Part shown: piece after piece, positions 18,250-26,993 of the stretch
Layout: every line of letters begins with the position of its first letter
Numbering within the stretch: position 1 is the stretch's first letter
Source: Odoribacter sp. AF15-53
Lineage (GTDB): Bacteria; Bacteroidota; Bacteroidia; Bacteroidales; Marinifilaceae
Direction of reading: 5' to 3'
DNA: 64,000 nt
Assembly (NCBI RefSeq): GCF_003479425.1
Contig: NZ_QUHC01000003.1
Location: 394,929-458,928 of the forward strand
Translations under genes and position numbers: made by a program
The notes under the pieces: generated by a model
What the model saw: the letters and a program-made list of their open reading frames with translations, nothing else
What the model was told of the DNA's origin: nothing
Databases searched by the model: none

Positions 18250-19779
18250 ATGAACAAAATGAGAAATATTGTTTGGTGTCTTGTGTTCTTAGTAACAGGA
18301 CTATGGGGTTGTTATGATGACAAGGGTAATTATGATTATAAAGAGTTGCCCGGATTGGAAATTGATACAACCGGATTGAATATCTCGGGTGAGAAAATTG
18401 CTTATCAATTCCAGACTTTACTGGTGGATCCTAAAATTAATTATGCGGGTAATAAGGAGGATTTGAGTTATTCTTGGAGATTATACCCGACGAATCCGGT
18501 TTTGGATGCGGATAAAAATAGATTTGATACAATTAAACCTTTGGCAACAACTCCGGTGTTTAATGAGGTTATTTATAATGCTCCCGATTCTTATTATTTG
18601 ACACTGACCGTGGAAGATAAAAGTGTGGATGTGAAATATTACTGGACGTGTAAAATTAAAGTAGAGTCCGAGTTGACCAGCGGATTATGTGTGTTGGACG
18701 AACGGGATGGAGAGTACGATTTGAATTTGATCAAGAGTGCTCGTCTGATTACGAACCTGAATCCAGAAGATGAAGGTGCTTTGTATAATATATTCTCGCA
18801 AGTGAATGACGGAGAAAAAATAGTAGATGGCCGTTGTTTAGGACTTTCCGGTAGTTCGGTGTTGAATGGAGTCTATGTTTTCGCTAAAAATTCAAATAGT
18901 TATAAGTTGAATTTTAACACGTTTGAAAGTATCACGGAGGGTTTTGGTGATTTATTTACCTTCTCTTTAGGTATAATTCCTGATCCGGCATGTTTTGCTC
19001 GAAGTACAAATGGTCCGACGGAATTATTTATCAATGATGGTCTGCTTTATTACGTGGATCACATGGCTATGGGAGGGGCGAAAACTTTTGGTGAGGTTAC
19101 AGGACCCGTTTATGATGCTGCTCCGTTTATTGCAGAAGTAAATACAAGTACTTATACTTCTGTTATTTTTGATAAGTCTCAACACCGTTTCTTGGGAGCC
19201 GCTCGGAGTTCCGTGAAAGAATTCTTGAATCTGCCTTCGGATGCAGTGTGGAACATAAATAAGGTTAATAAAGAGTTGGTTTACTTGGGGAGCGGGATGG
19301 ATAACGAAACTTATGCTGTGTTCAATGACGAGGGAACTTCCAATTATTATTTGTACGTGGCGAATTTCACGGAGGCTTCTTCGGATGAGAATCCGACACC
19401 GGCCAAAGCTGTCGCTATTTATAACATGAATAATTGTCCCGGGGTGACGAATAGCACGTTATTTACTTTCGGAAATTTGGGAAAAGTATGTTATTATGCG
19501 GCTGGCGATAAATTGTATCAATACAATTACACGGAGTCTGCCAATAAGGCTAATCCAATTGCAGATTTTCCGGCAGCAGGAGAAACAATTACTTATTTGA
19601 AAGTCTTTAAACAAAATAATCATGTTCAAAATGGTAAGACTCTTATCGTTGGAACGTGGAATGGTACGGAGGGGAAAGTCTATTTGGTAAACTTTAACGA
19701 GGTAAGTGGAACACTTGATCTGAGTAGTATACAATCTTTTGGTCAGTTCGGAAAAATTGTCGACGTGTTATTTAAGTAA
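18250..19779 (+). CDS. PKD-like family lipoprotein (locus 2)
   Basis: A 509-residue lipoprotein with lipobox-like GLWGC then YDDKGNYDYKELPG, the same N-terminal signature as the protein at 8725. A PKD-like domain lies at about 20-135 (LSYSWRLYP, YYLTLTVEDKSVDVKYYWTCKIKV). It is followed by a long propeller-like region with GLCVLDERDGEYDLNLI and later YFAAG-type repeats. Presumed surface accessory protein of SusCD. The next genes encode thioredoxin-fold proteins; a strong hairpin separates them. Confidence 0.85.
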   Translation: MNKMRNIVWCLVFLVTGLWGCYDDKGNYDYKELPGLEIDTTGLNISGEKIAYQFQTLLVDPKINYAGNKEDLSYSWRLYPTNPVLDADKNRFDTIKPLATTPVFNEVIYNAPDSYYLTLTVEDKSVDVKYYWTCKIKVESELTSGLCVLDERDGEYDLNLIKSARLITNLNPEDEGALYNIFSQVNDGEKIVDGRCLGLSGSSVLNGVYVFAKNSNSYKLNFNTFESITEGFGDLFTFSLGIIPDPACFARSTNGPTELFINDGLLYYVDHMAMGGAKTFGEVTGPVYDAAPFIAEVNTSTYTSVIFDKSQHRFLGAARSSVKEFLNLPSDAVWNINKVNKELVYLGSGMDNETYAVFNDEGTSNYYLYVANFTEASSDENPTPAKAVAIYNMNNCPGVTNSTLFTFGNLGKVCYYAAGDKLYQYNYTESANKANPIADFPAAGETITYLKVFKQNNHVQNGKTLIVGTWNGTEGKVYLVNFNEVSGTLDLSSIQSFGQFGKIVDVLFK

Positions 19780-19790
19780 TATAGGATTAG

Positions 19791-19820
19791 ATTCATGGAG
19801 AGTTGATTCTCTCCATGAAT
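19791..19820 (+). terminator. Perfect 12-bp hairpin between PKD-like and thioredoxin genes
   Basis: ATTCATGGAGAG (19791-19802) and CTCTCCATGAAT (19809-19820) are perfect complements around a 6-nt loop. No T run follows, so it may stabilise or process the mRNA, or partially terminate, reducing expression of the thioredoxin genes relative to susCD. The next gene begins 14 nt later. Confidence 0.6.
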
Positions 19821-19833
19821 ATTAATAAGATGA

Positions 19834-21726
19834 ATGGAAATGAGAAAAATCAGAAACATCAAGGTATGGTTTGGTATTGTTAGCTTATTGCTAATATTTG
19901 CGTTACCCGTGAATGCGCAGAAGTCTAAATCGATTTTTAAAAATTTGACCTGGGAGCAAGCCGCGGAACAGGCCGAAAAAGAGGGCAAAATTGTGTTGGT
20001 CGATGCCATGAGACCGGGGAGAACACCAGAGGATCAGAAGAAACAAGATCAGGCTGAACAAAAGCTATTTGCTAACCCTGGTATTATGGATTTTTGTAAT
20101 CAACATGTTATTGCTATTCATATTAATATGAACACCGAGGCAGGGAAGGCTTTTGCTCCGAAATTGATGATGAATATGTATCCGACATACGGTTTCTTTA
20201 TGCCTAATGGCGATATCCTGGGTGTTATTAGTCCTTATTTGTTAGCTCAGAAACCGGAATTGTTCTTGCCGGCAGGCGAGAAGGCTGTGAAAGCGGCAGA
20301 GGAGAAAAGAAGTAATAACCGTTCTATTCAGTTTGAGGAAATTGGATTGAAGGAGGCTATGGAGAAAGCCAAGAAAGAAAATCGTTTGATTTTTATTGAT
20401 GCTTACACGGATTATTGTCAACCTTGTATGTTGATGGTGAAAAATGTATTCTCGTTGAATAAGGTTGCTGATTTCTATAACCAGAATTTTATTAATTTGA
20501 AGATACATTTTGGAAAGGAAAAAGAATTAGCGGAGAAGTATGGAACCAGTGGTTATCCGGCCTTTCTGTTTATTAACGGTGACGGTAAGGTCGTGTATTC
20601 GGCCGGAGGATATACCGAAGGGGATGAATTTATCGGTTATGGAGAGATGGCTTTGAAAAAAGCAAAGGGGATCGAATTTATCGAAGGTGATTGGCAACAG
20701 GCTTTAAAGCAAGCTCAACAAGAGAATAAGTTGATCTTTATGGATTGTTATACTTCTTGGTGTGGTCCTTGCAAACAATTGGCAAAAACAGTATTTACCG
20801 ATCCGGATGTGGCGAATTTCTTCAACGAGCATTTCGTGAATCTGAAAATGGATATGGAGAAAGGGGAAGGTAAGGAATTGAAAAATCGTTTTAACGTGAA
20901 AGCTTACCCCACATTGAATTTTATAAATGGGAAAGGAGAAGTTGTGCATTGTTTGGTTGGCGCTCCGGGAATGAAAGAATTGATGGAACAAGCTCAGATT
21001 GCTTTGGAAGGGAAAGGCTTGGCGTATACTCAAGCAGAGTATCAAAATGGTAACCGGGAACCGGAATTAATACAAGCTTATTTGGTTTTCTTGGGGAATG
21101 CCGATTTAAGAGATGAAGCTGAAAAAGTTAGTCTGGAGTATTTTGCTACATTGGATAAAAATAACCTGAAAGAAAAAAAATACTGGGATATGTTTGTCAA
21201 GTATGTGAATGATGTCGATTCAGATATATTCCAATACGTGTATGAACATCGGGATGAATTCTATTCTATTTACGGGGAAAGAGATGTAAAACGTAAAATT
21301 CAAGGAGTGTGGTCTCTGGGTGCAAATGAATTTGTAAATAAGGTCGGGGATCAGATGGAATTGGATAAAAAGGGCTTTAAACGTTACGTGAAGAGAATGG
21401 AAAAAGCCAAAGTTGAGGGGAGAGAGGATATTGTGATTAACGCGGAAATGACTAATGCCGAAAAAATAGGGGATTGGAAAACTTATATAGAAATAGGTAC
21501 GGAGCGTCTTAAAAAAGGTGGTGTTTCTGATCTGTTGCTTTATAATTGGGGTTTGCGAGTAAATAAGCAGTGTAAGGATAAGGTATTGAGATTATTGGCT
21601 GCTAAATGGTTTGATGATGCTGCGGCTGAAGCGGCTAAAAAAGAAACAGAGGGGAAGAGGAATATGATGTCGTATAAAACTTACTTTGAGAGAATCGCAA
21701 AAGATTTGAAAGCGGATGCTCAGTAA
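19834..21726 (+). CDS. Three-domain thioredoxin-family protein, exported (locus 2)
   Basis: A 630-residue protein with a signal peptide (about 1-30, ending ALPVNAQKS). It has three thioredoxin-like domains in series, each begun by a W/I-xx-A-xxxAxxE-type helix. Domain 1 (about 37-150) has lost the active-site cysteines (VLVDAMRPGRTPEDQ). Domain 2 (about 165-280) has CQPC at 195-198. Domain 3 (about 285-400) has a classic WCGPC with CGPC at 310-313. The C-terminal 220 residues are helical, with no recognised domain. Probably periplasmic disulfide reductase or isomerase. ATG 19834 and ATG 19840 are both possible starts. Confidence 0.88.
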   Translation: MEMRKIRNIKVWFGIVSLLLIFALPVNAQKSKSIFKNLTWEQAAEQAEKEGKIVLVDAMRPGRTPEDQKKQDQAEQKLFANPGIMDFCNQHVIAIHINMNTEAGKAFAPKLMMNMYPTYGFFMPNGDILGVISPYLLAQKPELFLPAGEKAVKAAEEKRSNNRSIQFEEIGLKEAMEKAKKENRLIFIDAYTDYCQPCMLMVKNVFSLNKVADFYNQNFINLKIHFGKEKELAEKYGTSGYPAFLFINGDGKVVYSAGGYTEGDEFIGYGEMALKKAKGIEFIEGDWQQALKQAQQENKLIFMDCYTSWCGPCKQLAKTVFTDPDVANFFNEHFVNLKMDMEKGEGKELKNRFNVKAYPTLNFINGKGEVVHCLVGAPGMKELMEQAQIALEGKGLAYTQAEYQNGNREPELIQAYLVFLGNADLRDEAEKVSLEYFATLDKNNLKEKKYWDMFVKYVNDVDSDIFQYVYEHRDEFYSIYGERDVKRKIQGVWSLGANEFVNKVGDQMELDKKGFKRYVKRMEKAKVEGREDIVINAEMTNAEKIGDWKTYIEIGTERLKKGGVSDLLLYNWGLRVNKQCKDKVLRLLAAKWFDDAAAEAAKKETEGKRNMMSYKTYFERIAKDLKADAQ

Positions 21727-21765
21727 ATTGAAAATAATGGATTTGAATGAATTAAAATAATATTT

Positions 21766-22944
21766 ATGAGAAAGATGTTAAGATTATTGTTTGTAGTTTG
21801 TATGTTGATTAGTACAAGTACAGTTTTTGCTCAAAAAACCATAACGATCAAGGGAAAAGTAAAATTCCCGTATGATCGTTTCAACATGGAGATCGTGGAG
21901 CGTCAAGGATTTGACAAGATTATCCTTGATTCATGCAAGGTAAAACCGGACGGGACGTACGAGTTTAAGATGAAAGTAGACAAACCGGGTGTTTACACGT
22001 TGGATTGTCAAAAATGGCAGTCCGTGTCTTTCTGGGCGGAAGATGAGGATCTGGAAATTAATTTCCGGGGAGAGGATACGGCCAAGATTAAAATAAAGAA
22101 TCCTCCTTACGTTTATATCAATGGTGGGCCGAAAAATGAGGTGATGAACCTGATGAATTGGGATGGCTACCGGGGATATCAATTGATGATCGGAATTTCT
22201 CAAGGTGTGTATCGTATTCCGGGAATTGATGATCAGGCAAAACAAGAGGTGTCCGGGAAGTTTTACACGATGTTAGGTGATGAGTCAAGAGCAAGAATGA
22301 GATTTCTGGCCGAGCATTATGCTGATCGGAGTAGCGTGTTAGCCGTGTTGCCCATGTTGCGGGGAGAGGAAGATGCCGAATTGGTGGAACAAGTAATCGC
22401 CCGTTTGGAGAAAATCAATCCGAATTATGCGCCTTTGTTGAAATACAAAAAAGACATGGCCGAGGCTAAGGCTCAAAAAGAGCGTTTGGCAGAAGGTAAG
22501 GTTGCTCCCGAGTTTTCATTCCCGACACCTGACGGGAAAAAGAATCTAGGACCTCAGGATTTCAAGGGGAAGATTTTGGTGTTGGATTTCTGGGCTTCTT
22601 GGTGTGGACCGTGTCGGGCGGAGATTCCTCACTTGAAAGAGGCTTACAAAGAATACAGTGATAAGGGCGTGGCTTTCTTTAGTGTTTCTATCGACAAGGA
22701 CAATGCCGCTTGGAAAAAGGCCATGAAGGAAGAGAATATGGCTTGGCCGCAAGTATGCGCCCCGAAAGCCGGAAAAGACGTGATGAAACAATATCAGTTC
22801 TCCGGTATTCCTTATATTCTGGTGATCGACAAAGAAGGTCGTATCGTTGCCAAGAATTTAAGAGGTAAAGCTTTGACCGACAAGTTGGCCGAATTAGTTA
22901 GCGGGAAAAAGAAAAGCGTGGCTATGCCTGCCATGGGAATGTAA
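21766..22944 (+). CDS. TlpA-type thiol-disulfide oxidoreductase with DUF4369-like N-terminus (locus 2)
   Basis: A 392-residue exported protein: signal peptide 1-23 (STSTVFAQ). An N-terminal beta domain of the DUF4369 type (ITIKGKVKFPYDRFNMEIVERQ, in outline) covers about 25-120. A helical linker is followed by an AhpC/TSA-TlpA thioredoxin domain from about 245, with FWASWCGPCRAE (CGPC at 280-283) and the cis-Pro segment FSGIPYILVID. Such proteins reduce disulfides or receive electrons in the Bacteroidetes periplasm. It lies 39 nt after the three-domain thioredoxin gene, and the same genes continue downstream. Confidence 0.92.
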   Translation: MRKMLRLLFVVCMLISTSTVFAQKTITIKGKVKFPYDRFNMEIVERQGFDKIILDSCKVKPDGTYEFKMKVDKPGVYTLDCQKWQSVSFWAEDEDLEINFRGEDTAKIKIKNPPYVYINGGPKNEVMNLMNWDGYRGYQLMIGISQGVYRIPGIDDQAKQEVSGKFYTMLGDESRARMRFLAEHYADRSSVLAVLPMLRGEEDAELVEQVIARLEKINPNYAPLLKYKKDMAEAKAQKERLAEGKVAPEFSFPTPDGKKNLGPQDFKGKILVLDFWASWCGPCRAEIPHLKEAYKEYSDKGVAFFSVSIDKDNAAWKKAMKEENMAWPQVCAPKAGKDVMKQYQFSGIPYILVIDKEGRIVAKNLRGKALTDKLAELVSGKKKSVAMPAMGM

Positions 22945-22958
22945 GCATATCAAAGAGA

Positions 22959-23038
22959 TAGGGGGATGTCGTGTAAGGTTGGGAGTAAATGCTTCTTCTT
23001 ATCACACAGTTCTTTGCATGCATCTCCCTACTTCTTTT
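22959..23038 (+). terminator. Possible terminator after TlpA-type gene
   Basis: TAGGGGGATG (22959-22968) pairs with CATCTCCCTA (23021-23030) with one G-U pair, followed by CTTCTTTT. The 52-nt loop is long for a terminator, so readthrough into the SRPBCC gene is likely at least in part. Confidence 0.45.
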
Positions 23039-23062
23039 GAAATAGATTTAAAAATGTAAGAT

Positions 23063-23554
23063 ATGAGATTATTGCTTTGTTTTGTATTGATGTGCTGTAT
23101 GTCGGGATTGGCTTCCGCGCAGATGACCGCGGCAAAAAAGATTCCACCAGCCGTTGAAAAGAAAGTTGTGTTGAACGCTAACGCGCAGAAAGTGTGGGAT
23201 TATCTTTCCGAACCGGGAAATTACAAGAAGTTTTCGGGCGTGCAAGAATTCACTTGCGAGGAAAAAGCGTTGAATGCTAAAATTGAATTGACAACGAAGG
23301 CTGGTAAAAAAAGAAGTCAATATATCAGCGTGATTGACTATGATAACTTCAAAATTTGTTACTTTGTAACGAAATCCGATTATGCCGGGGATAAACAATG
23401 GGTTTATGCTTTTGAAGTTAAATCGAAGGGGAGCAAAAAATGCGAGGTAACCTTGTCTATTTATTTCGGATTTGATGAACTCTCGCCCGAATTCAAGGAA
23501 GGTATCACCAAAGAATTTGATGATATTGTTGCAGGCTTGAAGAAAAAGTTCTAG
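23063..23554 (+). CDS. Exported SRPBCC/START-like protein
   Basis: A 163-residue protein with a signal peptide (1-19, SGLASAQM). It has the SRPBCC pattern: an N-terminal strand (KKVVLNANAQKVWDYLSEPGNYKKF), antiparallel strands with YDNFKICYFVTKSDYAG, and a long C-terminal amphipathic helix (EFKEGITKEFDDIVAGLKKKF, shown in part). The fold makes a hydrophobic cavity that binds lipids or small molecules. The ligand is unknown, and its place between thioredoxin genes suggests a periplasmic partner role. The start is the only ATG that gives a clean signal peptide. Confidence 0.8.
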   Translation: MRLLLCFVLMCCMSGLASAQMTAAKKIPPAVEKKVVLNANAQKVWDYLSEPGNYKKFSGVQEFTCEEKALNAKIELTTKAGKKRSQYISVIDYDNFKICYFVTKSDYAGDKQWVYAFEVKSKGSKKCEVTLSIYFGFDELSPEFKEGITKEFDDIVAGLKKKF

Positions 23555-23587
23555 TAAGAATGGATGTTTGATCTAATATTGTATGTA

Positions 23588-24811
23588 ATGAAGAAAATGT
23601 GTTTATTGGTCATGTTATTGGCCGGAATTATTTTAGGTTCTCAAGCTCAGGAAAAAGGTATTCGTTTCGAGCAGACGAAAGAGTGGAAGAAAGTATTGAA
23701 GAAAGCGAAAAAGGAGAAGAAGTTGATATTTATTGACTGTTACACTTCTTGGTGTGGCCCATGCAAGATGCTTTCATCACAAGTTTTCACTCTTGAAAAC
23801 GTGGGAAATCAGTTTAACGCGGATTTCGTGAACGTGAAGTATGATATGGAGAAAGATGCGGATGGCGTGAAGTTGAAAGATGCCTTTGAAATAAAAGCAT
23901 TCCCGACCTTGGTTTTTGTTGATCCGAAAACGGAACAAGTGGTACACAAGATGGTGGGAGCCGGTTCTGCCGAATGGTTGATGGAAGGCGGAAAGATTGC
24001 TAAAGATCCCCAGAATAACCTGAGCGGGTTGACAAAACGCTATGATGCCGGGGAACGTAATGTTGATTTGTTAAGTCGTTACCTGAATGCTTTGGCTTCT
24101 GCTTACATGCAAGAGAAACAGGGTGCCGTGGCGGCCGAATATCTGAATGCGTTATCGGATGATGAAATCGTCACGAAAGATAATTGGGATCTGATCAAAA
24201 AGAACGTAAACGATCCGTTGTCAAAACCGATGCGTCAAGTTTTAGCTAATGTTGAACGTTTCTATGAAGTGGCTGGTAAAGAAGTCGTGGACTATAAAAT
24301 AGAAATGACAATCAGGGGAGCCGTGGTGGGAATCTCGCTTTGGCGTCCGGAGCGTGGAGAGTTTGACGAGGCTAGAAATGCCGAGTTGATTAAACTTCTC
24401 CAATCTTTGGATTATGCTTTTGTTCCAGGAGCTTTGGCAACCCTGTACACGGCTGAATATGTTCGGAAAGGGGATTATAAAGGTATGTTGAACAGCATGC
24501 GAGAGGCATTTAAATATAACGTGTTCAGAAACGGGGGAGAACAAATGTATTTCCAGAATAATATTGAAGCGTTGACGGGATGTGATGATAAAGCTTTGGT
24601 GCAGGAAGGAATTGATTGGATTGATGCAAGATGTGCACAGACAAAAGATTATTTCGCAAAAGCCAACTTGATGAATTCAAAGGCTCGCCTATTGACGAAA
24701 AATGGCGATACGCTGGGTGCAGACAAAGCCAAGATGGAAGAAGAAAAATATAATAAGGAGGGGGAGAAGAGAAGTGGAGGTAAAGCAGTTAGAGCGATTC
24801 GTATGAATTGA
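23588..24811 (+). CDS. Exported thioredoxin-family protein (locus 2, last gene)
   Basis: A 407-residue protein. ATG 23588 was chosen over ATG 23564 because it starts a standard signal peptide (MKKMCLLVMLLAG, cleavage near GSQAQ). The thioredoxin domain at about 25-130 carries DCYTSWCGPCKML with CGPC at 56-59 and the cis-Pro segment IKAFPTLVFVD. The remaining 270 residues are helical and resemble the C-terminal part of the protein at 19834. The domain is very close in sequence to domain 3 of that protein (FIDCYTSWCGPCK versus FMDCYTSWCGPCK), implying paralogy. A strong terminator follows. Confidence 0.9.
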   Translation: MKKMCLLVMLLAGIILGSQAQEKGIRFEQTKEWKKVLKKAKKEKKLIFIDCYTSWCGPCKMLSSQVFTLENVGNQFNADFVNVKYDMEKDADGVKLKDAFEIKAFPTLVFVDPKTEQVVHKMVGAGSAEWLMEGGKIAKDPQNNLSGLTKRYDAGERNVDLLSRYLNALASAYMQEKQGAVAAEYLNALSDDEIVTKDNWDLIKKNVNDPLSKPMRQVLANVERFYEVAGKEVVDYKIEMTIRGAVVGISLWRPERGEFDEARNAELIKLLQSLDYAFVPGALATLYTAEYVRKGDYKGMLNSMREAFKYNVFRNGGEQMYFQNNIEALTGCDDKALVQEGIDWIDARCAQTKDYFAKANLMNSKARLLTKNGDTLGADKAKMEEEKYNKEGEKRSGGKAVRAIRMN

Positions 24812-24832
24812 TAATGGTTTTTTTGTGTGTAG

Positions 24833-24872
24833 AAAGCAGTCTGCGGTTTATCTTGCAGACTGCTTTTTATTT
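24833..24872. terminator. Bidirectional terminator between thioredoxin and cstA genes
   Basis: AAAGCAGTCTGC (24833-24844) and GCAGACTGCTTT (24855-24866) are a perfect 12-bp stem with a 10-nt loop, with T-rich sequence on the plus side. It lies between convergent genes and ends only 4 nt from the minus-strand stop codon, so it can serve both. Confidence 0.9.
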
Positions 24873-24875
24873 TGA

Positions 24876-26309
24876 TTATTTGTTTTTAGCAATTTTCGTG
24901 ATGAAAAGGATGAAGAGGCCTATTCCCACGATGGCTCCAACCGGGTAACTGATAGAGGGCGAAAGGAATAATCCTCCCACTTTGTAGGGGGCGATCAGGA
25001 AGTAGGTCGCGCACACGATGCTGAGGAAGGTGGCGGGGATGGACATCATCCAGTGGGCTTTACCTTTTTTAGCCAGATAGGTGGCGGCTGTCCATAAGGT
25101 AATGGTTGCCAAGACCTGATTCCCGATCCCCACGTATTTCCAGATCGTGGAGAAGTCCACGTTACAGAGCAAGTAGGCAATGACGAATATGGGAATGGAC
25201 ACCATCAAACGGTTTCTGATCGGTTTCTGGTTAAATCTCAAGGCGTCGGCAATGATCAGTCTCATGCTGCGGAAGGCCGTGTCCCCGGAAGTGATCGGGC
25301 AAACGACAACCCCGATGATGGCGATAATCGCTCCGAAGCGTCCTAGCCAAGTGTTGCAGATGGCATCCACGATGATGGCGGGTGTTTTACCGGTGGCGGC
25401 CGCCTCATTCAATCCTTCGGCTCCCCCGAAGAAAGCCATGGCCGCCGTGGCCCAGATCATGGCAACAATACCTTCCGAAATCATGGCCCCGTAGAAAATG
25501 GGTCTCCCGTATTTCTCGTCTGCCATGCAACGTGCCATCATGGGAGATTGGGTGGCATGGAAGCCGGAAATAGCCCCGCAGGAGATCACGATGAACAGCA
25601 TGGGGAAAAGAATATTGTTTGTCGGGTCAGCGTGCATGTTTCTCATGGCGTCGAATGTCAACTCTTCCAAATAGAGTTTTCCGGAAAATCCACCGTAAAG
25701 GAGGTATCCGCCCACGGCGAGAGCCATGAATATCAAGGCCATTCCCATGAATGGATAAATCTTTCCGATGATTTTGTCGATAGGTAATAACGTGGCAAGG
25801 ATATAATAGGCGAAGATGATATACAACCACGGGGTCATGCTCATGTTAGTCAGGTTCCCGAGCAGATCTGCCGGGCCGTTCACGAAAGAAACTCCCACGG
25901 CTAGCAACAGGAATCCGGTGAAAAAGGTCATGAATTTACGAACGTTGTTTCCAAGGTATTTCCCAACAATATCGGGAAGGCTTGTCCCGTCGTGGCGAAT
26001 GGAGAGCATACCGGAAAAATAATCGTGGGTGGCACCCATGAAGATACAGCCGATCACGATCCATAAATATGCCATTGGCCCGTAGGCGGCTCCGAGGATG
26101 GCCCCGAAAATCGGTCCCAGGCCGGCAATGTTTAAAAATTGGATGACGAAAATACGCCAGGGTTTCAATTCGTGGTAATCAACCCCGTCTTCCAGACGTT
26201 TTACAGGAGTTGCGTTTGCCGATGAGGCTCCGAAGAATCGTTCAACGAATTTCCCATAAGTGAAATAAGCAACGATTAATAAACCGATAGAAATAATGAA
26301 TGTTACCAT
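24876..26309 (-). CDS. cstA: Carbon starvation CstA-family membrane transporter
   Basis: A 477-residue polytopic inner-membrane protein with about 12-14 hydrophobic segments. CstA features are visible: WRIFVIQFLNIAGLGPIFGAILGAAYG near residue 50 (in outline), an ATHDYFSGMLSIRHDG segment near 92, LPDIVGKYLG, and SGFHATQSPMMARC near 250. CstA and YjiY-type proteins take up pyruvate or peptides in other bacteria. This is the shorter Bacteroidetes form (E. coli CstA is about 700 residues), so the substrate here is uncertain. It has its own promoter-like element and is transcribed alone. Confidence 0.92.
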   Translation of the reverse strand: MVTFIISIGLLIVAYFTYGKFVERFFGASSANATPVKRLEDGVDYHELKPWRIFVIQFLNIAGLGPIFGAILGAAYGPMAYLWIVIGCIFMGATHDYFSGMLSIRHDGTSLPDIVGKYLGNNVRKFMTFFTGFLLLAVGVSFVNGPADLLGNLTNMSMTPWLYIIFAYYILATLLPIDKIIGKIYPFMGMALIFMALAVGGYLLYGGFSGKLYLEELTFDAMRNMHADPTNNILFPMLFIVISCGAISGFHATQSPMMARCMADEKYGRPIFYGAMISEGIVAMIWATAAMAFFGGAEGLNEAAATGKTPAIIVDAICNTWLGRFGAIIAIIGVVVCPITSGDTAFRSMRLIIADALRFNQKPIRNRLMVSIPIFVIAYLLCNVDFSTIWKYVGIGNQVLATITLWTAATYLAKKGKAHWMMSIPATFLSIVCATYFLIAPYKVGGLFLSPSISYPVGAIVGIGLFILFITKIAKNK

Positions 26310-26333
26310 TTGTTTAAATTTTTCGCACGATCA

Positions 26334-26341
26334 CAAAGTTA
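26334..26341 (-). promoter_or_regulatory. Promoter -7 element of cstA
   Basis: On the minus strand this reads TAACTTTG, an exact TAnnTTTG match, 25 nt before the cstA start. It predicts a leader of about 17 nt. The -33 region has no clear TTTG. Confidence 0.55.
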
Positions 26342-26502
26342 TAAAAAATGTGGTATATATGATTTTCGGATTCTCGTAAAATGACATCAGTTCTATGAAA
26401 TATGATTTATTGTAAATGTGCTGTTAAATAATGAATGTGTAGTGAATAGGTTATGAGTACTTGATCACTACCTATAATAAAATAATAAATCATTTATATA
26501 TA

Positions 26503-26568
26503 TACTTTATGAAGCTTATAATAAATAAGCTTCATATAAGCTTTCTATAAAGTATCTATAAGCTTCAT
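26503..26568. repeat. Nested inverted repeat of ATAAGCTTCAT
   Basis: ATGAAGCTTAT (26509-26519) is a perfect inverted copy of ATAAGCTTCAT at 26525-26535 and again at 26558-26568. TACTTTAT (26503-26510) is likewise inverted at 26547-26554. The DNA can therefore fold into alternative hairpins, using the first arm with either the second or the third. It lies about 200 bp upstream of cstA; a regulator-binding or structural role is conceivable. Confidence 0.6.
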
Positions 26569-26757
26569 GACGGTACTCATCAGGTAGTCACCAAGCATTA
26601 ATGACGGATTCATATTTAAACACGCCCTTACAATTCTACTTGCTTAGACCGAACTGGTGTAGATTACTAGCGACATGTTGGGGAGCTGGAGTGAAACCGG
26701 TTTGCCGCGTGTGATTGGCAATATTTCAAAGGATTGCGTTTTTCGGGTTCGCGTTGA

Positions 26758-26895
26758 AATAAAAAAATGGCGATCAGTCAGGCTGTGTGTAGGTAGTTGA
26801 GGTTGCTCTGGAACTGATCGCCCGGCCAAGGGACACGATATTGGTATAACCTGTTTCAACAGGAGGAATTAATTCCCTCGTGTTATCCGGGTTAT
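26758..26895 (-). ncRNA. Candidate structured small RNA with intrinsic terminator
   Basis: Read on the minus strand, CCCGG (26891-26887) and CACGA pair with TCGTG and CCGGG (ending 26821), making a long interrupted stem. It encloses the small hairpin CCTGT-TGAA-ACAGG and the palindrome GGAATTAATTCC. A terminator follows: GGCGATCAGT/ACTGATCGCC (26822-26813 and 26778-26769), 10 perfect bp, then ATTTTTTTATTT. The T run exists only on the minus strand, fixing direction. A TAATTTTG -7 match lies at 26993-26986, about 90 nt upstream of the first stem. No riboswitch or 6S RNA class could be recognised. Confidence 0.5.
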
Positions 26896-26993
26896 TTCTG
26901 GATGTGGAATTGGATGTGGCCGTAGGTAATGTGATAGATCATTGTTATGTAAATTTAATCATTTTTGTTCTACTTTTGAATGTAACAAAATTA

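Noticed and set aside
24876..26309. Large open frames antisense to cstA
   Set aside because: They follow from codon bias of the membrane-protein gene and lack starts or family features.
26644..26859. 71-codon minus-strand frame in the cstA upstream gap
   Set aside because: It overlaps the terminator and stems of the candidate small RNA and shows no domain or start signal.
26640..26900. Cobalamin or other known riboswitch
   Set aside because: No conserved riboswitch core was recognised, and the terminator is 450 bp from cstA, which has its own promoter.
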